From: Micromonospora musae
GTDB taxonomy: Bacteria > Actinomycetota > Actinomycetes > Mycobacteriales > Micromonosporaceae
Reading direction: 5' to 3'
NCBI RefSeq assembly: GCF_003626635.1
Contig: NZ_RAZT01000003.1
Coordinates: 62,001-126,000 of the forward strand
DNA length: 64,000 nt
Of the stretch, positions 16,522 through 24,065 are shown one piece after another (the first letter of the stretch is position 1; the number at the start of each line of letters is the position of its first letter). The notes beneath the pieces were generated by a model. The model did no database searches and was not told the DNA's origin. It saw only the letters and a program-made list of their open reading frames with translations. Made by a program: the position numbers and the translations under genes.

Positions 16522-17472
16522 TCACAGCATCCGGGACGACCAGAGCAGGCTCAGCGCCCCGGCGCAGAGCGCGAGCAGCAGCGCGACACCCGCGTACCAC
16601 TGGGTGATCTCCCGAGGCTCCGTCCGGAACCCGATCGAGCTGCCCATGTCCTGGTAGACCTGCTTCAGTTCGGTCACCGAGGCCGCCTCGTAGAAGTAGC
16701 CCTCGGTCGTCTCGGCCAGCTCCGCCAGGGCCAACCGGTCCACCGGCACCCGTTGCAGCTGCCCGCCGATGTCCACCTGCCCGCCGTCGGTGCCGAAGGC
16801 GATGGTGGAGACCGGCACGTTCGCCGCCTGCGCGGCCGCGGCCGCCTCCTCCACGGCGCGCCCCGCGGTGCGGTAGCCGTCGGAGAGCAGCACGATCCGG
16901 GCCGGCGGGATGCCGGCGGCACCGTCGGCGGGCACCGAGCGGATCGCCTCCAGGCTGGTGAAGACGGCCTCCCCGGTGGCGGTCGCCTCGGCGAGCACCA
17001 GCCCGTCGATCGCGCCGGTCACCGCGCCCCGGTCCTTGGTCGGCGGCACCAGCACGTTCGCCGACTTCGCGAAGGAGACCAGCCCCAGGTTGTAGCTCTC
17101 CGGCAGCTCGTCGACGAACTGCTTCGCCGCCTCCTGGGCGGCCTCCAGCCGGTTCGGCGCCACGTCGTCGGCCTGCATCGACAGCGACACGTCGATGGCG
17201 AGCATGACGGTCGCCCGCTCCAGCGGCTCCTTGGTGTCCACGGCCGGCCGGGCCAGCGCGGTGGCGAGTACGAGCAGGCAGAGCAGGAACGCGGTCGCCG
17301 GCACGTGCCGACGCCAGCCGAGGCCCTTCGGCGCGAGGGTGCGCAGCAGCTCCACGTTGGTGAAGCGCATCGCGTACGCGCGGCGGTTCAGCTGCCGCCA
17401 CACGTAGAACGCGGCGAGGGCGAGCACCGGCAGCACAGCCAGCAGCCACCACGGTTGCACAAAACGGATCAT
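16522..17472 (-). CDS. VWA-domain membrane protein (BatA-like)
   Basis: 316 residues. A membrane helix near the N-terminus (WLLAVLPVLALAAFYVW), a second at about 57-75, and a last one at the C-terminus (WYAGVALLLALCAGALSLLW) enclose an extracytoplasmic von Willebrand A domain. Its MIDAS motif is D94-V-S96-L-S98 with a later LSDGYR. It is the third gene of the MoxR-DUF58-VWA operon and overlaps the DUF58 stop by ATGA. Such operons are thought to make chaperone-like complexes; the client is unknown. Confidence 0.9.
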   Translation of the reverse strand: MIRFVQPWWLLAVLPVLALAAFYVWRQLNRRAYAMRFTNVELLRTLAPKGLGWRRHVPATAFLLCLLVLATALARPAVDTKEPLERATVMLAIDVSLSMQADDVAPNRLEAAQEAAKQFVDELPESYNLGLVSFAKSANVLVPPTKDRGAVTGAIDGLVLAEATATGEAVFTSLEAIRSVPADGAAGIPPARIVLLSDGYRTAGRAVEEAAAAAQAANVPVSTIAFGTDGGQVDIGGQLQRVPVDRLALAELAETTEGYFYEAASVTELKQVYQDMGSSIGFRTEPREITQWYAGVALLLALCAGALSLLWSSRML

Positions 17473-18464
17473 CGTGTCGTCCCTCGGGTGCGGGTGTGCC
17501 GCTGCGCGGCCACGAAACGCACCATGTCCAGCAGCCAGTCTCGGTCGGTACGCAGGCGAAGATGCGCCGCCCCGGCGCCCCGCAGCGCGGCGGAGATCTC
17601 CGCGCGCTGGGCGGCGGCCGCCTCGGCGTAACGGTGGCGCAGCCGCGGGTCGGCCGTCTGCACCTCGTGCAGCTCGCCGCTCTCCGGGTCGACCACCGGC
17701 AGTACACCCACGTCGGGCAGCTCCAGCTCACGCGGGTCGACCACCTCGACGGCCAGCACGTCGTGACGTACCCGCAGCTTGCGCAGCGGCCGGCTCCACT
17801 GCGCGGGCGGGGCGAGGAAGTCGGAGACGACCACCGCCAGACCACGCCGGCGGGGCGGCCGGTTCAGCATCTCGATCAGGGCGCCCAGGTCGCTGCGGCC
17901 CGGCCTCAGTTCGGTGCCGGCGACCGCGCGGAGCAGGCCCTGGGCCTCCCGGCGCCCGGACCGGGCGGGCATCCGGGTCAGTACACCGGGACCGGCGGGT
18001 GGTGGACCGCCGCGACGTCGACCGGCGGGCGCCGCCCCGGCTCCGGTGCCGATCACCGCGCCGACCCGGTTGCCGCCGCGCACGGTCAGGTGGGCCATCG
18101 CGGCCACGGTGGCCACCACCACGTCCCGCTTCAGCCACCTCCCGGTGCCGAAGTCGAGGCTCGCGGAGAGGTCCACCGCCAGCCACGTCTCCAGCTCCCG
18201 GTCGGCGACGGTCCGTCGGACGTGCGCGGTGGTGGTACGCGCGGTCACCGGCCAGTCCATCCGGCGTACGTCGTCGCCGGGGCGGTACTCACGCGACTCC
18301 CCCGCCTCGCTGCCGGGGCCGGGCAGCAGTCCCACGTAGTCGCCCTGCAGGAGCCCGTCGAGCTTGCGGGTGACCAGCAGTTGGAGGCGGGAGAGGACGG
18401 CCTCCGACCGGTCGGCGGGGGCGGGACGAGGGGTGGCTGAGGTCACGGGTGCTGCCCGGGCCAT
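17469..18464 (-). CDS. DUF58-domain protein
   Basis: 331 residues. The family core SREYRPGDDVRRMDWPVTAR lies at about 57-76, followed by a VWA-like half domain (TWLAVDLSASLDFGTGRWLK and LAVVVSDFL). It is the middle member of the MoxR operon, where DUF58 and VWA proteins work with the AAA+ ATPase. ATG 18464 overlaps the ATPase gene by 22 bases. GTG 18446, which forms a GTGA overlap with the ATPase stop, is an equally likely start. Neither has a clear SD, consistent with coupling. Confidence 0.9.
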   Translation of the reverse strand: MARAAPVTSATPRPAPADRSEAVLSRLQLLVTRKLDGLLQGDYVGLLPGPGSEAGESREYRPGDDVRRMDWPVTARTTTAHVRRTVADRELETWLAVDLSASLDFGTGRWLKRDVVVATVAAMAHLTVRGGNRVGAVIGTGAGAAPAGRRRGGPPPAGPGVLTRMPARSGRREAQGLLRAVAGTELRPGRSDLGALIEMLNRPPRRRGLAVVVSDFLAPPAQWSRPLRKLRVRHDVLAVEVVDPRELELPDVGVLPVVDPESGELHEVQTADPRLRHRYAEAAAAQRAEISAALRGAGAAHLRLRTDRDWLLDMVRFVAAQRHTRTRGTTR

Positions 18465-19549
18465 CCGGCGGCCGGGGGCGGCGCGACGGGCGTCGGCGTC
18501 GCCTGCTGTCTCGGCGCCACCGAGGGCAGCGGGATGGTGGCCATCACGCGGTGGACGATGTGGTCGGCCGGTACGTCGTCGGCGAGCGCGTCGTAGCTGA
18601 GGACCAGCCGGTGGCGCAGGATGTCCGGCGCGATGTCCTGCACGTCCTGGGGCAGCGCGTAGTCCCGGCCGCGGAGCAGCGCCAGCGCCCGGCTGGCCCG
18701 GACCAGCCCGAGCGAGGCGCGCGGGCTGGCACCGTACTGGATGAGCTGCGCGACGTCCGGCATGCCGTGCTCGGCCGGGGTTCGGGTGGCGAGCACCAGC
18801 CGGACCGCGTAGTCGACCAGGGCGTTGTGCACGAAGACCTGGTCCGCCTTGCGTTGCAGCGTGACGAGGTCGGTGGCGCTGAACACCGGCGTCGGTTCCG
18901 GCGCGGCCACCCCCATCCGGTAGACGATCTCCCGTTCCTCGGCGTCGGTGGGGTAGCCGACCACGATCTTCATGAGGAAGCGGTCCCGCTGCGCCTCCGG
19001 CAGCGGGTAGACACCCTCCTGCTCGATCGGGTTCTGGGTGGCCATCACCAGGAACGGGTCCGGCACCCGGTGGGTCTCCCCACCGATCGAGACCTGCCGC
19101 TCGCTCATCACCTCGAGCAGCGCCGACTGCACCTTGGCCGGCGCCCGGTTGATCTCGTCGGCGAGCAGGAAGTTCACGAAGACCGGACCGAGTTCGGTGT
19201 CGAACTTCTCGCTCGACTGCCGGTAGATGCGGGTGCCCATGATGTCGGCCGGCACCAGGTCGGGGGTGAACTGCACCCGCGCGAACGAACCTCCGACGAC
19301 CTTGGCGAGGGTCTCCACGGCGAGGGTCTTGGCCACCCCGGGCACCCCTTCGAGCAGGCAGTGACCGCGGGCGAGGAGCGCGACGACCATCCGCTCCACC
19401 ATCCGGTCCTGCCCGACGATCACCCGCTTGATCTCGAAGAGCGCCCGTTCGAGCAGGGTCGCGTCCTCGGCGGGGGTGGTCACCGGCGCGGGCGCCTGCG
19501 GTGCTGTTCCGTTCGGCGTCGGGGCGTCGGGCGTGGTCGGCTGGGCCAC
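18443..19549 (-). CDS. MoxR-family AAA+ ATPase
   Basis: 368 residues. It has Walker A GVPGVAKT (68-75), Walker B LLADEIN (D131-E132), sensor ATQNPIEQEG and the MoxR-typical LPEAQRDRF. Disordered Pro/Ala/Thr-rich ends flank the ATPase. MoxR ATPases act as chaperones for assembling metal centres or envelope complexes together with DUF58 and VWA partners encoded next to them, exactly as here. The GTG start follows GGAGG. It is the first gene of the operon. Confidence 0.94.
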   Translation of the reverse strand: MAQPTTPDAPTPNGTAPQAPAPVTTPAEDATLLERALFEIKRVIVGQDRMVERMVVALLARGHCLLEGVPGVAKTLAVETLAKVVGGSFARVQFTPDLVPADIMGTRIYRQSSEKFDTELGPVFVNFLLADEINRAPAKVQSALLEVMSERQVSIGGETHRVPDPFLVMATQNPIEQEGVYPLPEAQRDRFLMKIVVGYPTDAEEREIVYRMGVAAPEPTPVFSATDLVTLQRKADQVFVHNALVDYAVRLVLATRTPAEHGMPDVAQLIQYGASPRASLGLVRASRALALLRGRDYALPQDVQDIAPDILRHRLVLSYDALADDVPADHIVHRVMATIPLPSVAPRQQATPTPVAPPPAAGWPGQHP

Positions 19550-19566
19550 CGGTCCTCCACAGCATG

Positions 19567-19595
19567 ATCGGTTGTCGCGGCGTGGTGCGTGTCAA
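19567..19595 (-). promoter_or_regulatory. Candidate promoter of the MoxR operon
   Basis: On the minus strand a perfect TTGACA (19590-19595) is followed 17 nt later by ACCGAT (19567-19572), a weak -10. The spacing fits a housekeeping promoter 18 bases before the GTG, but the -10 is poor. Confidence 0.3.
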
Positions 19596-19720
19596 GACTC
19601 GCATGCCCGGCTGAGTACCGAGGTGGGGAGAAGGCGATTTCCGCCACCGCGTCCTGAGCGACCGGATCGCCACCTTCGGGGTGGACAGAAAGGGCACCGG
19701 CGCGTGTACGATTCACCCGT

Positions 19721-19752
19721 CGCCGGGCGGCTCCCCCCGTGGCCGCCCGGCG
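19721..19752. repeat. 11-bp perfect inverted repeat between divergent genes
   Basis: CGCCGGGCGGC (19721-19731) and GCCGCCCGGCG (19742-19752), 10-nt loop. It lies between two divergent genes, 27 bases before a leaderless -10 box, so it is placed as an operator rather than a terminator (inference). Confidence 0.45.
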
Positions 19753-19779
19753 CTCAACCTCTCTCTCCCGTCGCCACCC

Positions 19780-19785
19780 TAGACT
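19780..19785 (+). promoter_or_regulatory. Leaderless-type -10 box (TAGACT)
   Basis: TAGACT ends 7 nt before ATG 19793; no SD is present. Confidence 0.5.
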
Positions 19786-19792
19786 GGCCGGG

Positions 19793-20023
19793 ATGAGCAC
19801 TCCCTTCCCCACCGACGAGCCGCTGATCTGCTCGGCCAAGGGATGCCACGCGCCCGCGACGTGGGAGCTGCGGTGGAACAATCCCCGACTGCACGACCCC
19901 GACCGGCGCAAGACGTGGCTCGCCTGCCCCGCGCACCGCGAGACGCTCGGCGACTTTCTCGACGCACGCGGCTTCCTGCGTGCGGTCGTACCACTGGCCG
20001 GATCGCCTACGCTCGAAGCGTGA
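19793..20023 (+). CDS. Small conserved protein with a Cys/His metal site
   Basis: 76 residues. C13-x4-C18 (ICSAKGC) and C45-x2-H48 (LACPAHRE) make a plausible zinc site, around the conserved core ATWELRWNNPRLHDPDRRK. Similar short actinobacterial proteins exist and have sometimes been mislabelled acetone carboxylase; nothing here supports that activity. The start is leaderless by sequence (TAGACT, 7 nt, ATG). It is followed by two PH-domain membrane proteins on the same strand, linked by very tight junctions. Confidence 0.75.
   Translation: MSTPFPTDEPLICSAKGCHAPATWELRWNNPRLHDPDRRKTWLACPAHRETLGDFLDARGFLRAVVPLAGSPTLEA
20008..20013 (+). promoter_or_regulatory. Leaderless-type -10 box (TACGCT) before a micro-ORF
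   Basis: TACGCT lies inside the 3' end of the small metal-site gene and ends 6 nt before GTG 20020. It may supply extra transcription of the PH-domain genes. Confidence 0.35.
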
Positions 20024-20049
20024 GCGCGCAGAACGGAACACCCCGGTGA
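20020..20049 (+). CDS. Possible 9-residue relay micro-ORF
   Basis: GTG 20020 overlaps the preceding gene's stop as GTGA, runs nine codons (VSAQNGTPR) and ends in a TGA that overlaps the next gene's GTG (20046) again as GTGA. Either a real leader peptide that hands ribosomes to the PH-domain gene, or coincidence. Confidence 0.3.
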   Translation: MSAQNGTPR

Positions 20050-20606
20050 GCGCCGCGGAGTCCCACCAGCCGCCGGCCGTGCCGGGCCCCCTCCCGTCCG
20101 GGCCGGGCCGACCGTCGGCGGGACCGCTGGAGCCGTGGCCGGAGACCGTCCGCTGGCAGCCGATCTCCCGGGACCTGATCTGGGTCGAGTTGCTCCGGCT
20201 CGCCGCCGTGCTGGCGGTCGTCGGGGTGGGCGTGGTGATCGGCTGGGTCCTCAGCGGGCACTGGATCTTCGGGCTCGCCCTCGCGGTCGTCCTGCTGCTG
20301 GGGGTGGGTCGCGCCGTCTCGATCGTCCGCGCGGTCGGGGCCTGGGGCTACGCCGAGCGCTCCGACGATCTGCTGGTGCGGCACGGGCTGCTGGTCCGGC
20401 GGCTCTCCATCGTCCCGTACGCCCGGATGCAGTTCGTCGACGTCAGCGCCGGGCCGCTGGAGCGCGCCTTCGACCTCGCCACCGTCCAGCTGCACACCGC
20501 CGCGGCGGCGAGCGACGCACGGGTGCCGGGGTTGCGGCCGGCCGAGGCGTCCCGGCTGCGCGACCGGCTCACCGCCCTGGGCGAGGATCGGGCGGAGGGG
20601 CTGTGA
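20046..20606 (+). CDS. Bacterial PH-domain (bPH2/YdbS-like) membrane protein
   Basis: 186 residues. A polar Pro-rich start precedes two membrane helices (LLRLAAVLAVVGVGVVIGWV and FGLALAVVLLLGVG). One bPH2 domain then contains the family phrase RHGLLVRRLSIVPYARMQFV and ERAFDLATVQLHTA. YdbS-type proteins are membrane-bound and always occur next to YdbT-type multi-PH proteins, as here. The function of the pair is unsettled. GTG 20046 was chosen because of the GTGA junction; no SD is visible. Confidence 0.82.
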   Translation: MSAAESHQPPAVPGPLPSGPGRPSAGPLEPWPETVRWQPISRDLIWVELLRLAAVLAVVGVGVVIGWVLSGHWIFGLALAVVLLLGVGRAVSIVRAVGAWGYAERSDDLLVRHGLLVRRLSIVPYARMQFVDVSAGPLERAFDLATVQLHTAAAASDARVPGLRPAEASRLRDRLTALGEDRAEGL

Positions 20607-20649
20607 TCGTCCACTCCGGCCCGTGGCCGGTCGCCCCGGAGCGCGCCCG

Positions 20650-22407
20650 ATGAGCGACGGACCGGCCGAGCCGGCCGCCCGCCCACCCGCGCCGCCCCCC
20701 GAGCCGCCGCCCGCCGGCACGCCGGCCCCGCCGGTGCCGACGGCACCACCGGCATCCGCACCCGCAGCTCCGCCGACGACATACCCCGCCGCCCCGCCAT
20801 ACCCGAGCGCGCCGTACCCCGGCGCTGCGCCGTACCCGGATGCCCCGCCCTACCCCGGTCCCCCGCCCCACCCGGGCGCTCCGCAGTACCCGGGCGCGCC
20901 GCAGTACCCCGGTGGTCCGCAGTACCCGGGCGCGCCGCAGTACCCGGGCGCGCCGTCGTACCCCGGGTCGGCGCCGTACCCCGGCGGAACCTGGCCCGCG
21001 GGGCCCTACGGCCCGCCGCAGCCGGCCGGGCCGGGCGGGTACGTCCGACCCGGTCCGCCGGCCTGGAGCAACCCGGTGGAGCCCCGGCAGCGACTGCACC
21101 CGCTGAGCCCCGCCCTGCACGGCGCCAAGTCGCTCGTCGTGGTGATCGCCGGCCTCTCCTGGTCGACCCTGTCCCGGGTGGGCTTCGGCTGGTTCGCCGC
21201 GCTGGTGGTCGCGCTGGCCCTCGGGGCGACCGTGCTCTCGATCATCAGCTGGTACAACACCGGCTACCACGTGGTCGGCCGGGAGCTGCGGGTGTACGAG
21301 GGGTTGCTCTGGCGGCGTACCCGCGCGATCCCGCTGGAGCGGTTGCAGGCCGTCGAGGTGGTCCGGCCGCTGCTCGCCCAGCTGACCGGGCTGGCCGAGC
21401 TACGACTGGAGGTGGTCGGCGGCGGCAAGACCGAGGCGCCGCTGGCGTACCTCACCGTGGCCGACGCGGCCGGGCTGCGGGCCCGACTGCTGGCCCTCGC
21501 CGGCCAGGCCGGGCAGCCCGCGGTCGCGCCGACCCCCGGCGAAGCGGTAGCCGCTCCGGCCGAGCCGGTCACCACGGCGACCCAGGTGCCGCCCGGCCGG
21601 GCGCTGCACACCGTGCGCAACAACGATCTGCTGGTCAGCCAGCTGCTCACCCCGCAGGCGTTCCTGCTGCCGTTCGGCGTGGCGTTCGTGGTGGTGCAGT
21701 TCCTCTCCGAGGACTCCTGGTCGTTCATCGCGGTGGCGAGCACGCTCACCGCGATGGCCGGGGTGGTGCTGCAACCCGTCCGCCGGGTCCTCGACGACTG
21801 GAACTTCCGGATCGCGCGCGACGACGGGACGCTGCGGGTACGCAACGGCCTACTGGAGACCCGGGCGCAGACCGTCCCGCTGCACCGGGTGCAGACCGTA
21901 CGGGCCACCTGGCCGCTGCTCTGGCGGATGAAGGGCTGGCTGCGGCTGCGGTTGGAGGTGGCCGGCTACTCGGTCGGCGAGGGCGACGAACGCAACCGTC
22001 CGGACCGGCTGCTGCCCGTCGGCGACCTGCGCACCGCCGAGTTGATCGTGGGCGAGGTGCTGCCCGGGGTACGCCTGACCGGGCTGCCGCTCACCCCACC
22101 GCCGTCGCGGGCCCGCTGGCTGCACCCCCTCGGGCGCAACGCCCTCGGCGCCGGGCTGCACGAACGGGTCGTGGTGGTCCGCTCCGGGCTGCTCACTCGG
22201 CAGCTGACCGTCGTGCCGTACGCCCGGATCCAGAGCGTGCGCGTGGTGCAGGGGCCGCTGCAGCGCTGGTTGCGGCTCGCCACCGTGCACGCGGACACCG
22301 CCGGCGGTTCGGGTGCGGCGGCCGAGTCCCGTGACGTCGCCGAGGCGTGGGCGCTCGCCGCCGAGCTGGCCGCGCGCACGCACGCCGCCCGCCGGGTCAC
22401 CGGCTGA
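20650..22407 (+). CDS. Multi-PH-domain (YdbT-like) membrane protein with Pro/Tyr-rich N-terminus
   Basis: 585 residues. Residues 1-150 are disordered and dominated by PYPGAP/QYPGAP repeats. Then come paired membrane helices (about 180-210 and 345-385) and three bPH2 domains. Their repeated phrases are YEGLLWRRTRAIPLERLQAV, NGLLETRAQTVPLHRVQTV and RSGLLTRQLTVVPYARIQSV. It follows the YdbS-like gene on the same strand, the standard arrangement. The Tyr/Pro repeats resemble adhesive or condensate-forming tails of actinobacterial membrane proteins (inference). Convergent with the PAP2 gene 12 bases away. Confidence 0.83.
   Translation: MSDGPAEPAARPPAPPPEPPPAGTPAPPVPTAPPASAPAAPPTTYPAAPPYPSAPYPGAAPYPDAPPYPGPPPHPGAPQYPGAPQYPGGPQYPGAPQYPGAPSYPGSAPYPGGTWPAGPYGPPQPAGPGGYVRPGPPAWSNPVEPRQRLHPLSPALHGAKSLVVVIAGLSWSTLSRVGFGWFAALVVALALGATVLSIISWYNTGYHVVGRELRVYEGLLWRRTRAIPLERLQAVEVVRPLLAQLTGLAELRLEVVGGGKTEAPLAYLTVADAAGLRARLLALAGQAGQPAVAPTPGEAVAAPAEPVTTATQVPPGRALHTVRNNDLLVSQLLTPQAFLLPFGVAFVVVQFLSEDSWSFIAVASTLTAMAGVVLQPVRRVLDDWNFRIARDDGTLRVRNGLLETRAQTVPLHRVQTVRATWPLLWRMKGWLRLRLEVAGYSVGEGDERNRPDRLLPVGDLRTAELIVGEVLPGVRLTGLPLTPPPSRARWLHPLGRNALGAGLHERVVVVRSGLLTRQLTVVPYARIQSVRVVQGPLQRWLRLATVHADTAGGSGAAAESRDVAEAWALAAELAARTHAARRVTG
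20782..20994 (+). repeat. Degenerate 18-bp tandem repeats encoding PYPGAP/QYPGAP
   Basis: About a dozen copies of a hexapeptide (consensus xYPGAP) written with near-identical codons such as CAGTACCCGGGCGCGCCG. It forms the N-terminal tail of the YdbT-like protein. Confidence 0.75.
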
Positions 22408-22419
22408 CCGGAAACCGGC

Positions 22420-23502
22420 TCAGCCGGTGATCCGGACCTGGGCCGGGTCGGCGGCCGGCGCGGCGTCGCCGGCCGGCGGCTTCCCAGCGGCCGGACGGTC
22501 GTCGGTCGGCGTCGGGCCACCGCCCGTCGCCGGAGCATCGGCCGGTCCCCGGCGGGCCCGTCGGGCGGCCCACCATCGCTCGGCCAGACCGACGACGAGG
22601 AACGTCACCCCGACGTACGCCCAGCCGACCAGCACGTCGATCACGTAGTGCTCGCCCGAGTAGACCAGGGTGAAGGTCATCGCCAGCGGGTAGGCCAGCA
22701 GCAGCGGCCACCAGCGCTTGCGGGTGGACGTCAGGAAGAACAGCACCACGAAGAGCGCCCAGGCGGTGTGCAGCGACGGCATCGCGGCCACCGGGTTCGA
22801 GGCGATCTGGCCGGCGTTGAGCAGGTTGCCGGCGCCGTGCATGCCGAACTCCTTCCACCCCCGGGTGGAGATGCGGGCCACCTCCTCGATCAGGCCGTTC
22901 TGCGCGGCCCACCACGGCGGGGCCGCCGGGTAGAGGAAGTAGGTGACCAGCCCCGCGGCGCAGAGGAAGCCCCAGCGCCGCATGTACGCCCCCCAACGCG
23001 CCCGGTTGCGCAGCCAGAGCACTGCGGCGGCGCTGAGCGCGACCACGAAGTGGGAGAAGTAGACCCAGCTGGCCGCGACGTCCCACCACTGCACCTCGGG
23101 CCGGTACAGGTGCTGCTGGAGCCAGATGGTGGGCACCTGCCCGCCCGTCGCCCAGCCGAACATGAAGCGGTCGGCGGCGACCAGCTCGTACGCGTGCGGA
23201 ACGGCGCCGTTGTCCGCGAAGCCGCGGGAGAGGTTGTACACGGCGAAGAGCAGCACCACCGGCACCCAGTCCCGGGCGAACCGCAGGTGGCTGCGCCAGG
23301 GCCGGGACGAGTGCCAGGCGATCGTGGCCGCCCAGATCCAGACGAACGCGTACGCCGGGTCGGTGGGTAGCCCGATCAGGAGCCAGCCGGCGACGAAGGC
23401 CACCGCCCAGATCGTCATGGCGACCAGGCGGCGACGCCCGCCGTCCGGCGGCGGGGACGGGTCGGTCCGGGCAGGGGGCTGGGGGTCAGTCACGACGGCC
23501 AT
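22420..23502 (-). CDS. PAP2-superfamily membrane phosphatase/transferase
   Basis: 360 residues, with about six membrane helices. The active-site pieces are near the C-terminal third: PSLHTAWALFVV (motif 2) and YSGEHYVIDVLVGWAYVG (motif 3, GEHYxxD). The PWW loop and overall layout resemble PAP2 enzymes of the inositol-phosphoceramide-synthase/AUR1-like branch, which act on membrane lipids. The exact lipid is unknown. ATG 23502 has no SD but a TAACCT box 8 nt upstream. Divergent from the thioesterase gene. Confidence 0.83.
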   Translation of the reverse strand: MAVVTDPQPPARTDPSPPPDGGRRRLVAMTIWAVAFVAGWLLIGLPTDPAYAFVWIWAATIAWHSSRPWRSHLRFARDWVPVVLLFAVYNLSRGFADNGAVPHAYELVAADRFMFGWATGGQVPTIWLQQHLYRPEVQWWDVAASWVYFSHFVVALSAAAVLWLRNRARWGAYMRRWGFLCAAGLVTYFLYPAAPPWWAAQNGLIEEVARISTRGWKEFGMHGAGNLLNAGQIASNPVAAMPSLHTAWALFVVLFFLTSTRKRWWPLLLAYPLAMTFTLVYSGEHYVIDVLVGWAYVGVTFLVVGLAERWWAARRARRGPADAPATGGGPTPTDDRPAAGKPPAGDAAPAADPAQVRITG

Positions 23503-23510
23503 CGCGGTCA

Positions 23511-23516
23511 AGGTTA
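23511..23516 (-). promoter_or_regulatory. Leaderless-type -10 box (TAACCT) for the PAP2 gene
   Basis: TAACCT on the minus strand ends 8 nt before ATG 23502, with no SD. Confidence 0.4.
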
Positions 23517-23647
23517 ACGGCGGGCGGGACATCGACCGACGCCAGCCACCAGCGCGTCGGCGCACCGGTCGCCGGCCCCGGGCGGAGGCGTCGGCCTCCG
23601 GGGGCCGTCCGCCCGTCGCGGGCATGGCCCCCGAGCCGCCCGGCACC

Positions 23648-23653
23648 TAGGCT
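23648..23653 (+). promoter_or_regulatory. Leaderless-type -10 box (TAGGCT) for the thioesterase gene
   Basis: TAGGCT ends 7 nt before ATG 23661, with no SD. Confidence 0.5.
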
Positions 23654-23660
23654 GTGGGCC

Positions 23661-24065
23661 ATGCAGGAACAGCCCGAGCCCGGTATCGCGCCGGGGCTGA
23701 GCGCCCGGGTGGAGTTGACCGTCACCGACGCGGACACCGCGCAGGCGGTCGGCTCGGGGGACGTGCCGGTGCTGGGCACGCCCCGCGTCCTGGCGCTCGC
23801 CGAGGCGGCGACGGTGGCCGCGACCGCCCGGAGCCTGCCGGCCGGCATGACGACCGTGGGGATCCGCGTCGAGCTCGACCATCGGGCCGCCACCCCGGTC
23901 GGGGGGCGGGTGCAGGCGCAGGCCCGGCTCGCCGAGGTCGACGGGCGGCGGCTGGTGTTCGAGGTGCGGGTGACCGACGGTGAGGAGGTGGTGGCCGACG
24001 GGCGCGTGGAGCGGATGCTCGTCGACCGCCGGCGCTTCGTGGAGCGGGTGACCCGTACCGCATGA
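23661..24065 (+). CDS. FlK-type hot-dog thioesterase
   Basis: 134 residues, single hot-dog domain. T40, E48 and H74 have the same spacing as the catalytic triad I recall for fluoroacetyl-CoA thioesterase FlK (T42, E50, H76), within PVLGTPRVLALAEAAT and VELDHRAATPVG. The broader family hydrolyses short acyl-CoAs, and fluoro-specificity cannot be inferred. The start is leaderless by sequence. It overlaps the metallo-beta-lactamase gene by ATGA, so the two hydrolases are made together. Confidence 0.84.
   Translation: MQEQPEPGIAPGLSARVELTVTDADTAQAVGSGDVPVLGTPRVLALAEAATVAATARSLPAGMTTVGIRVELDHRAATPVGGRVQAQARLAEVDGRRLVFEVRVTDGEEVVADGRVERMLVDRRRFVERVTRTA

Noticed and set aside
19721..19752. Hairpin considered as a terminator.
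   Set aside because: It lies between divergent genes, so no transcript would end there; kept only as an inverted repeat.
20782..20994. CRISPR-like array because of regular 18-bp units.
   Set aside because: Units are contiguous, in frame, code for PYPGAP repeats, and have no spacers.
23661..24065. Evidence for organofluorine metabolism from the FlK-like gene.
   Set aside because: The triad is shared by the wider family; no fluorinase or other fluorometabolite gene is in the window.
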